Shown here: positions 1-7,000 of the stretch, piece by piece
Position numbering within the stretch: position 1 is the stretch's first letter
Layout of the letters: the number at the start of each line of letters is the position of its first letter
Assembly (NCBI GenBank): GCA_031411055.1
Contig: JANOAI010000356.1
Span: 1-15,211 of the forward strand
Direction: 5' to 3'
Source of the DNA: JAIYDQ01 sp031411055
GTDB lineage: Bacteria > Planctomycetota > Planctomycetia > Pirellulales > Pirellulaceae
DNA length: 15,211 bases
Notes under the pieces: model-generated
The model's input: the letters and a program-made list of their open reading frames with translations, nothing else
What the model was told of the DNA's origin: nothing
Databases searched by the model: none
Translations under genes and position numbers: made by a program

Positions 1-197
1 GCAAAACAACTGACCAAGCAACGCTTTCGCGGTTTGGCAAGTCTGCCATCGCAACAGTTGCATCGGACCTGCATCGACCCGACAACGCGCTTCGCCGACA
101 TGATGAGCGCACGCGATGCCGAAATATGTTTGAAGATGCTCATGCCGTCGGCATCGAATTAGATACGCGATCGAAAATTTCGAATCAGCATGCGTGA
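1..197 (+). other. Window edge; possible 3' end of an unidentified gene
   Basis: No gene can be named here. Two plus-strand frames are open from the left edge: one runs from base 1 to a TAG at 160-162, the other from base 3 to a TGA at 195-197. The second would end directly next to the stop of the convergent dehydrogenase gene (198), and its codon first positions look slightly purine-richer, so it is marginally favoured as the tail of a truncated gene. Neither translation has a motif I recognise, and both are short enough to be open by chance. Confidence 0.25.
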
Positions 198-983
198 CTA
201 CCGTGCAGGGGGAACCCCAAGACTTTTTCCGCCATCAATGGCAATGGAAGTACCAGTCACCATCATGGCGGCATCGCTGACGAGATAGTAGACAGATAGG
301 GCAACTTCTTCCGGCGTAATCATCCGTCCGCAAGCACGTGCGAGAGGACTGGCGTCGATGAGTTGTCGCGTCAAAGCTGTGCGATCGGTCGATTGGTCAA
401 GAGATTGGTTGATGATCTGAGTTTCAGAGACCGGGCCTGGACATACGGCGTTGACCCGTATCCGATCGTCTGCATGACATAGGGCGAGCGAACGGGTGAA
501 GGCAATCATGGCTCCTTTGCTCGACGAGTATACCGGATCGTGGGCTCGGGGCAGCAAGCCGGCATTGCTCGCAATGTTTACGATGGCCCCACCGCCACGA
601 ACTTTCATCGAAGGGATCACGAGTCGTGAAAGGAGGAACGCTGATTTGAAATTGGTGTCAAGTACGGCATCCCATTCTTCTTCAGTCGTCTCTGGAATTT
701 GCTTGACGAGCACGATGCCTGCATTGTTGACGAGGATGTCAATACCCGGCGATTGAGCCAAGATTGAGTCGATCCATTTTTTTACCGACTCACTATCGCG
801 GACGTCACAATAAGATTGTGAAATACCGAGCTTCGAAAATTCTTCGTCATTCGTCTGAGAGAGCTTAAAATCTCCGATGAATACCTTTGCTCCATGCTTT
901 GCAAGCAATAACGCGATGGCCCTTCCAATTCCGTGGGAACCACCCGTAATGACAGCGACTCGGTTTAATAATGTATTTTGCAT
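198..983 (-). CDS. SDR family NAD(P)-dependent oxidoreductase
   Basis: A 261-residue classical short-chain dehydrogenase/reductase, the usual length for the family. It carries the Rossmann nucleotide-binding motif TGGSHGIG at 13-20, the NNAG motif at 86-89, the structural Asn near 111, the catalytic Ser at about 139, the YSSSK catalytic Tyr152/Lys156 pair, and a CPGP motif at 181-184. An Asp at residue 38, after beta-2, suggests NAD(H) rather than NADP(H); this is inferred from family rules. The C-terminal GTSIAIDGG stretch is typical of FabG-like members. The substrate cannot be deduced. The ATG at 983 has no clear Shine-Dalgarno sequence. The gene lies downstream of the metallophosphoesterase on the same strand, but 214 bases and a large hairpin separate them, so a shared transcript is not obvious. 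Confidence 0.93.
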   Translation of the reverse strand: MQNTLLNRVAVITGGSHGIGRAIALLLAKHGAKVFIGDFKLSQTNDEEFSKLGISQSYCDVRDSESVKKWIDSILAQSPGIDILVNNAGIVLVKQIPETTEEEWDAVLDTNFKSAFLLSRLVIPSMKVRGGGAIVNIASNAGLLPRAHDPVYSSSKGAMIAFTRSLALCHADDRIRVNAVCPGPVSETQIINQSLDQSTDRTALTRQLIDASPLARACGRMITPEEVALSVYYLVSDAAMMVTGTSIAIDGGKSLGVPPAR

Positions 984-1047
984 GGAAGTTATTGACCTCG
1001 TCTATTGTTTAACGACCGTATCGTTCAACGAACCGGCGATCAGGAAG

Positions 1048-1119
1048 TAACGCGACGCGCTAGCAAGCGGCAATTTCCGGAATTGTAGCAATTCGACCGC
1101 TAGCTAGCGCGTCGCGTTA
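1048..1119. repeat. Large imperfect-palindromic element (REP/MITE-like)
   Basis: Two 23-base arms (1048-1070 and 1097-1119) are inverted complements with a single mismatch, the outer sequence being TAACGCGACGCGCTAGC. The 26-base spacer itself holds a small inverted repeat around TTCCGGAA (about 1071-1085). It lies between the stop of the metallophosphoesterase gene and the start of the dehydrogenase gene. A stem this long could end or attenuate read-through, but no T-run follows it on either strand, so a classical intrinsic terminator is not supported. I recall similar arms as dispersed repeats in Rhodopirellula-type genomes; that is memory, not a search. Confidence 0.85.
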
Positions 1120-1197
1120 AAGACAAAAGAGCATCCCGTTTAAGACAATTGAATAGCATTGTCGTCAAACGAAGCGTCGAAACCGTATCGAATACAT

Positions 1198-2094
1198 TCA
1201 AGCTCGTTCAAGAGAAAAGACGGTGATCTCGGGTCGGCAATTGAATCTTGCTTCGAGTCCATGCCCTACACCGCGATTGATGTAGAGAGTCTTATCCGCA
1301 CCTACGTCGTAAAACCCACTGACGTATCGTTTGTTGAAAACGGGGATTCTCGGCGGAGGAAGGAAAGGGGGTTTGCATTGCCCCCCATGGGTATGCCCAG
1401 CGAGTATCGCTCCGGTGAATGGCCCCCAAACACCCCGATCGCAAACGTCGGGATTGTGACATAAACAAATTCCGGCCGCGTTTGAATCGGCGAGATGCAT
1501 GACTTCCCGAGACATAAATCTCGGGGACCATAAGTCGTCTAACCCAAAGAAATTTAAGCCGCCAAAGTTCGCATGTTCATCACGTAAGATTTGAATACCG
1601 AGCTCGCGTAGCGTATCGGCAACGCGATCAGCAATGTCGACTCTTGTCCAGTTGCGACCGTAATCATGGTTGCCCAGGCATCCTAGGCTAGCAATGGTTG
1701 CGGGTTGCAGCTCCGAGAAGACCGCCTGAACTTGGTCGCAGGCCATGGGGAAATCATGATCGATGAAGTCGCCTGTCAGGACATGAAAATCTGCCTTGAG
1801 ATCATTGACGATCTTCATCGTCAATCGCAGATAGTCAACATTGGTTCGCCCAATATGAAAATCGGAGAGCTGAACCAAACGTTTTCCGTGAAGGGACGGC
1901 GGAAGGCTGGCAAGCGAAAGTGAACGATAAGTAACTTCGACCCAATGCGGCTCGATACAGGTAGCCCAGCCCAGCAAACCACCTCCAATGGCCATACCCG
2001 TTCCTGCGAACTTTAGAAATCGCCTTCGATTAATCGTAAACAAGCTGATGCGAAACCATGTAGAGTGGTAAAAAGGACCATCACGTGAACGCAA
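1198..2094 (-). CDS. YaeI-like metallophosphoesterase with Tat signal
   Basis: A calcineurin-like dinuclear metal phosphoesterase of up to 298 residues. Metal-ligand motifs appear in the expected order: DFH (Asp78, His80), GDF (Asp109), GNHD at 141-144, the CHNPD His213, and GHTHGG at 233-238. The N-terminus has a twin-arginine export motif, NRRRFLKF at 22-29, followed by a hydrophobic stretch, then an EPHWVEV segment like the one that follows the Tat region in E. coli YaeI. This suggests a periplasmic or membrane-anchored phosphodiesterase; the substrate is unknown. The start is uncertain: 2094 is a TTG directly after an in-frame stop, while a second in-frame TTG at 2043 would give a 281-residue protein starting nearer the RRR motif, as in YaeI. 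There is no in-frame ATG before the Tat motif and no clear ribosome binding site. The gene follows the hydrolase by about 75 bases on the same strand. Confidence 0.9.
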   Translation of the reverse strand: MRSRDGPFYHSTWFRISLFTINRRRFLKFAGTGMAIGGGLLGWATCIEPHWVEVTYRSLSLASLPPSLHGKRLVQLSDFHIGRTNVDYLRLTMKIVNDLKADFHVLTGDFIDHDFPMACDQVQAVFSELQPATIASLGCLGNHDYGRNWTRVDIADRVADTLRELGIQILRDEHANFGGLNFFGLDDLWSPRFMSREVMHLADSNAAGICLCHNPDVCDRGVWGPFTGAILAGHTHGGQCKPPFLPPPRIPVFNKRYVSGFYDVGADKTLYINRGVGHGLEARFNCRPEITVFSLERA

Positions 2095-2169
2095 TCATAA
2101 GTCCCTGGTTCTGCGTCAGCAAGACTTTGGCCAAACTGGCGATCATTCAACCAATGAACCCAACGAGGC

Positions 2170-2976
2170 CTAGGGTGCTGACATCAAGCGTTTGGCCCAA
2201 GCATGTACGATGCCAACGACGAACAAAAGATCTTTGGGTTCGTTGACTAAAAGATGGTCGCTTTGCGGCAACGTAACGAGACTCACTTCCGGTCGCAGTG
2301 GGCTTTCCTCGTTGGATTGTTGAGCGAGCGAGTAGATTCGCATAGCATGGTGATAGCCGACGGTGGTGTCGCTTGGCGAGTGCAGAATCATGAGAGGTTT
2401 GCTGAGCTTGGAAAGATCGGCTGGCAGGTCGTAGCTTCGGAAATCTTCAAGCATCTGACGGGCAATTGTAAACGTGCGTCCGCCGATGACGACGCTTCCA
2501 GAACCTTCTCGCTCAATCTTTGAGTCAGTCATCGCAAGAAACTCAGCTAAATGAACCGTTTCGCTTGGTGATGCCAGAGCAACGACGCCTTTCACGCTCG
2601 CCATGAGATTTGCCACCGACAGGCAAGCAGCTCCACCAAAGCTATGCCCAAGCAGCAATGACAAGGATGTCGATTCCGTGGATAGAAATTCGGCGGCAGC
2701 CAATAAATCGATTCGATTGGTTCGGAAATTTGTTTGTGAAAAGTCCCCTTCACTGTTTCCCAGCCCGGCAAAATCAAACCGCAGGACCTTCCAGCCGTGT
2801 GCGGCCAAACCTCGGGCAATTCGGACGCCAGCCTTTAAATCTTTGGAACAAGTGAAACAATGCGCCATCAAGATGGAACCGAACGCTTCACCGTTCGGTT
2901 CGTCGACGATCCCGGCTAATCGCCGATTTTCACTACCTAAAAAACTTACCCGTCGGCTTTGAATGGGAAAGGTCAT
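2170..2976 (-). CDS. Alpha/beta hydrolase (OsmC-associated type, stand-alone)
   Basis: A 268-residue serine hydrolase. The nucleophile elbow is GHSFGG (Ser about 112), the acid is probably the Asp in HSPSD (about 203) and the base the His in SDHLL (about 241). The AHCFTCSKD segment near residues 38-46 and the RFDFAGLGNSEGDF stretch are hallmarks I associate with the hydrolase half of bifunctional alpha/beta hydrolase-OsmC proteins. Here the protein ends after the hydrolase fold (AWAKRL...) and no OsmC domain follows. The ATG at 2976 is chosen because the family match begins there; a TTG at 3024 would add 16 unlikely residues. A cytoplasmic enzyme is expected, as no signal peptide is visible. 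It probably shares a transcript with the metallophosphoesterase downstream (gap about 75 bases). Substrate unknown. Confidence 0.88.
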   Translation of the reverse strand: MTFPIQSRRVSFLGSENRRLAGIVDEPNGEAFGSILMAHCFTCSKDLKAGVRIARGLAAHGWKVLRFDFAGLGNSEGDFSQTNFRTNRIDLLAAAEFLSTESTSLSLLLGHSFGGAACLSVANLMASVKGVVALASPSETVHLAEFLAMTDSKIEREGSGSVVIGGRTFTIARQMLEDFRSYDLPADLSKLSKPLMILHSPSDTTVGYHHAMRIYSLAQQSNEESPLRPEVSLVTLPQSDHLLVNEPKDLLFVVGIVHAWAKRLMSAP

Positions 2977-3121
2977 GTCATTGAATTGCAGAGGATCGGT
3001 GAAACAATCGGCACAGAATAGCAAGTATATTCCAGGATAAGCTCATCATCCTGTTTGCGAAATCCTTTATAGTTATTATCAGGGCGACGCTACCGAATGT
3101 ATTCAAGATTCAAGTGATCGT

Positions 3122-3364
3122 ATGGAACGTATTTTGAGAATTTTCGAAAATCACGATTTGGCCGAGCTCGCAACGCGTGAGGATGACAACGCGCTCAGCT
3201 TTCACGAGCGGTTTGCGGCATTTATGACACTGATGAAACCCTATTATGATGCTACCCCCGGATTTCAAAGAATTCTGCGAATGGATGATCGCCGCCAACG
3301 TTCGATTTGTGATGATTGGGGGATACGCATACAACCTCTACCGAAACCCGAGAGCGACGGGTGA
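3122..3364 (+). CDS. Small ORF upstream of nucleotidyltransferase remnant
   Basis: An 80-residue open frame starting MERILRIFENHD and containing a LSFHERFAAFMTLM segment. It resembles the short acidic proteins (starting R-IF-S/N-x-x-E-A-x-x-A-D/E, with an 'S-x-x-x-R' helix) that I recall encoded just ahead of small nucleotidyltransferases in toxin-antitoxin-like pairs; this is recollection. Its last 119 bases overlap the nucleotidyltransferase fragment that starts at 3246, in a different frame. No Shine-Dalgarno sequence is visible. It may be a surviving partner of the broken gene, or itself a remnant fused to out-of-frame sequence. Confidence 0.45.
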   Translation: MERILRIFENHDLAELATREDDNALSFHERFAAFMTLMKPYYDATPGFQRILRMDDRRQRSICDDWGIRIQPLPKPESDG

Positions 3365-3438
3365 TATTGGCATCGGGTCGGGACAAGGACAAAGCCGATG
3401 CAAAAGAACTGCGAGCGTGGCTTTTCAAAACGCACTGA
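3246..3438 (+). pseudogene. Nucleotidyltransferase gene with central deletion
   Basis: From the ATG at 3246 (or 3249) the translation reads LPPDFKEFCEWM, then VRFVMIGGYAYNLYRNPRATGDI. This is the N-terminus of a small minimal-nucleotidyltransferase-fold protein (AbiEii/DUF6036-like: substrate-binding GG, then the start of the catalytic Asp-x-Asp region). At about 3366-3370 the similarity jumps. In another frame, 3367-3438 reads LASGRDKDKADAKELRAWL and ends at a TGA at 3436-3438. This matches the C-terminal N-K-x-A-x-G-R-x-K-D-x-A-D signature of the same family. The roughly 90-100 residues that normally lie between, including the second catalytic Asp, are missing. The frame-0 reading continues only as random sequence to a TAG at 3447-3449. 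This fits a decayed gene, once partnered with the small ORF upstream. Confidence 0.65.
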
Positions 3439-3445
3439 ACGAAGG

Positions 3446-3772
3446 CTAGGATATTTGAAGCGATTGGCGAAATGCATCGACTTGAAATGGGAGAAACTCA
3501 AAAGTCCCTTTTCGATAGCTAGCTTCGATCTGAGCTGCAGCTTCGGCAGCTCCGCAAGCGCCAGCTTTGATAGCCGATTGTTCTAGGCGATGAGCCATCG
3601 ACGCGACTTTGAGGATATCGCCACGGGCTAATGCCCGGTCGAGCTCCGCGAGGTCGCTCGAAGTCGATTGAAGATACAGGTCGAGAAGATTCTCAGCGCA
3701 AGCTAAAGATCGCTCGGCTTGAGCCGCATGGCTGGCGACCGAAATATCCAGCCTTGGTTTTTCATTTGTCAT
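3446..3772 (-). CDS. Hpt domain-containing protein
   Basis: A 108-residue all-helical protein resembling histidine phosphotransfer (Hpt) domains. The phosphorylatable His lies in MAHRLEQSA (His61), where canonical Hpt domains read H-x-L-K-G-S-A; here the conserved Lys-Gly is Glu-Gln. The flanking pattern (ALARGDILKVASMAH before it; AGACGAAEAAAQIE after it) fits the Hpt helical bundle. The ATG at 3772 is chosen: an AAGGA lies 11 bases upstream, and in-frame upstream sequence back to a TTG at 3991 looks non-coding and would run into the divergent gene. Another ATG at 3784 is possible. It would accept phosphate from a hybrid kinase and pass it to a response regulator, but no two-component partner is in the window. 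The altered core leaves transfer activity uncertain. Confidence 0.72.
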   Translation of the reverse strand: MTNEKPRLDISVASHAAQAERSLACAENLLDLYLQSTSSDLAELDRALARGDILKVASMAHRLEQSAIKAGACGAAEAAAQIEASYRKGTFEFLPFQVDAFRQSLQIS

Positions 3773-4084
3773 GGCTAATCGCATCCTTGGCACACTGCCT
3801 TTTGGCTCCCGTTTCATCTCAATTGCGAGAGGTTTCCGGTGAATCGTAAGACACGATCGCGACGAGTCCAAAAAACATCGCACGGATTGCTCCAAACCGT
3901 AACCGTCCAAAGATAGCTGCAACGGGTAAACCGGTCCTGTGGCGCGATGAACACAACTTGAGCAATTCAAAGCTTTGTAGCGATTTTGCAAGCCGGAGCG
4001 GTAGTAGGGAATGCGGTAGCTCGTCTACAATACGAGCTTGTTCCCCTGAAGTCTTTCTCGGACGAGATCAAAGTTCAAGTCAAT
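3773..4084. promoter_or_regulatory. Divergent intergenic region with possible -10 element
   Basis: 312 bases separate the Hpt gene start (leftward) from the propeller-protein start (rightward) and must hold the promoters of both. A TACAAT hexamer at 4026-4031 is a good -10 candidate for the large rightward operon, but no convincing -35 lies 16-18 bases upstream. No RNA gene, repeat or further ORF with family resemblance is seen. In-frame extensions of both flanking genes into this region start with TTG and look non-coding. Confidence 0.3.
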
Positions 4085-7000
4085 ATGGATAGACATTTGA
4101 AAAGCCGCTGGGCCGTTTCGATCGCCCTGATCGTATTGGAAAGCTGTCTTACGAGTTCACTTTCCTTCGGCCAACAGTTCGGCATGCGGGCTGATTCCCT
4201 CGAAGGATCCTTGATTCAAGCCCCGCGTGAAATCGAAAGGTTGTTGGAACAGGCCAAGCAAGCGATCGATCGTGAAGCTTGGACGGAAGCCACGCTCGCA
4301 GTCGGCATGCTGCTTGGGATTGAAACACAAACACCGCGTGGTGAAATCGGTACCCAGGATTTTTTCCTTCAAAGTAAGGGGACAAGAAAAGAACAGCGAT
4401 CCATTCGCGATGCGGCCATGCTTCTGATGGAAGAAATCCCCGATGCCGGGATGAAGGTATTTGAACTTCGATATGGAGTTGTCGCACAACAATCACTTGA
4501 CGAAGCGACCAAAGTTGGCGATTGGTCAGCGATCGAACGGATTGCTCGTGACTATGGTCCGACGACGGCGGGTCGCGAAGCGGCATGGCTGGTCGCGGAA
4601 TCGAAGATTGGTAGCGGTCAACCACTCGAAGCAGCCGTCTGGTTAAGCCGGCTGATGCGACAAGGTCGAGCACAACAGCAGTTCGGGTTTGGAGGGGCCC
4701 TTCTTGCTGCAGCTTGTTGGAAAGCATCGGGCGAGCTGAAACAAGCGGAATCTATTTTGGAATCGGCCAAGAATTGGTCTAACGGTTCGAAGGCCCAATG
4801 GCAGGGGAAGTCTTTATCTTCGGATTCATCGGCTGAAGAATTGCTCGCGGCGATCGATATCAAGAACTTGTTCGCGTCGGCCCGCAAAGAGAAAACCACG
4901 CGATGGGTGGGTGGCAACACCAATCGAAACGGCGATTTCCCGGCCGGAGTCCCGTTACCGTTAGTCAACTGGACGTTTCAACTCCATGAATCCGATCAGC
5001 ATGGTGAGGCGGCTTCAAAAACGATTAAGCAGAAATCGATCGATCGCAACTCGTTATTGATTCCAGCTCGATCCCCGCTGGTTGTCCCCCCATGGGTGAT
5101 CGCGATGAGCTACGATCAGCGAATTTACGGGATTCACTTGCGCACCGGCAAGTTAATGTGGACAGACAATTCTAGTCACCTTCCGGCAGACGTAAGCAAC
5201 GACCGGATGCAGTTTCGTGATCCGAGCCCGTCGGAACTTCCGATTCCAGATTACTTGGCTCGTCGCGTTTGGGGGGAAGCCGCCATTGGTCAGCTTTCCT
5301 CGGATGGCCAGAATATTTACAGCCTCAGCGAACTGCCATCGAGCGTTATATCCGATCAACGACTTAATGGGGGCAATGCATTGGTAACTCAACCACGCGG
5401 TAGAAGCTCGTTTAATGTGCTCCACGCTTGGTCGATTCCAAAAGAAGGAAAAGTCGTTTGGGAAGTTGGTAGCGACACAGGATTGATGGAGCCACGCTTA
5501 GCGGGCGTCCTGTTTCTGGGGGCGCCGATTGAACATGAGGGAAATCTTTACATCCTCGGCGAACTTAATGGCGAAGTTTATTTGTTTTGTTTGTCTCCCG
5601 AGTCGGGTGCTATTCGATGGAAGCAACAATTGATTGCCAATCAATCTGTTCAGCTCGCCAGCGACGCGATCCGCCGTAACATGTGCTGTACGCCAGCGAT
5701 CGCAGATGGACAAATACTATGCCCAACGCTTAGCGGACAATTGGTGAGTCTGGATTTGGGTTCGCGAAACTTGCGATGGTCCCATCGATACGATTTGTCT
5801 CCAGATGCAACTTCAAGCCATCAGTTCAATCAGTGGGGCGTTGGTACTCCCTCCGAGTTTCACCCAATGAGGTTTCGTTCAACAGAATCGTCGGTTGTGA
5901 TTGCCGGGACGACGGTGATCCATGCTCCTCCAGATAGCAATCTTGTTTATGCTGTCGAACTATTCTCCGGGAAACGATTGTGGGAATTGAATCGAAGCGG
6001 TACTCTTTTTGTGGCAGGAGTATGGAACGATAAGGTCTTGTTTATCCAAGACCAGTCGGCCAATTGCTACAGCGTTAAGGATGGAAAATCCGTTTGGACG
6101 GAACCACTCGCGTTGTCGTCGATCGGACACGTCTCCGGACGTGGTGTCCGAAACGGCGGACGCTACTTTTTGCCGATCTTGAACAATGATGTGAATGAAA
6201 TTTTAGAGATCGATTTTGATTCCGCTAAAATTGTCGACCGAATGCGAGTCAACGAATCGCTTGGCAATTTGACGGCCACCGCGGATCAATTGATTTCACT
6301 CAGCGCCGTTGAGCTATCGGCTTATTCGATTCGTGATCGCCTCCGGTCTGAAATCGATCTTGAATTTGCGCAAGACAAAAATTCGACAGGACGACTTCAA
6401 CGTGAAGGGAAAATCCGCTTAGCCGAAGGCAAGTTTGCCGAGGCGCTCGACGCGATTGAAGCTGCCTATCGGATGAATCGAGACGATCCGGAAGTTCGTC
6501 TACTGCTCAAAGAAGTCGCCTTAATGGCCATGAAGCACGACTTTCAGCAGTTTTCTCCGAGAGTCGCCGAATACGAAGAGGTAATCAACCTTGGCTCGGA
6601 CCGGTCGCTGTACCTTGTCTCGCTGATCATTGGGCTGCAGCACGAGAAACAATTCTTGGCTGGCTTCCGAAAAATGCTTGAATTCAACGATATTGTGACC
6701 AATAGCTATGGAATTGGTTCGACCATGCCAGAGTCGATTGAACCAGAAATCAATTTGCAAGTTCGGCAGGATATCTGGGCCTCGGCCAAGCTGGCTCAAT
6801 TCTACGAATCGATGAATCCGTCGGAGCGCCTCGAGTTGATAGCGCAGTTGAAACCTCGCATGGATGCGCTCGCGAAATCAAGAACGAGTCGCGACTACGG
6901 ACAGCGCTCGGATATGTTGCGATGGTTGCCAATCGGGCAATCGATTCGACTGACCGACGCCCGCAATTATTCGAAAGATCGCGAGTGGCTCTTGGCCGAA

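Noticed and set aside
1159..1464. Plus-strand open frame of 101 codons opposite the metallophosphoesterase end
   Set aside because: It is complementary to the conserved GHTHGG region of a well-supported gene and has no recognisable feature of its own.
3773..3991. N-terminal extension of the Hpt-like protein to a TTG at 3991
   Set aside because: The extra 73 residues look non-coding and would cross the divergent promoter region; the ATG at 3772 has an AAGGA upstream and gives a normal Hpt size.
3986..4084. Longer propeller-protein start (TTG at 3986)
   Set aside because: The added 33 residues lack family character and precede a clear signal peptide that begins at the ATG at 4085.
4149..4968. 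Minus-strand open frames of up to 192 codons inside the propeller gene
   Set aside because: They are antisense to a long frame with clear domains and show no motifs; typical shadows in this codon usage.
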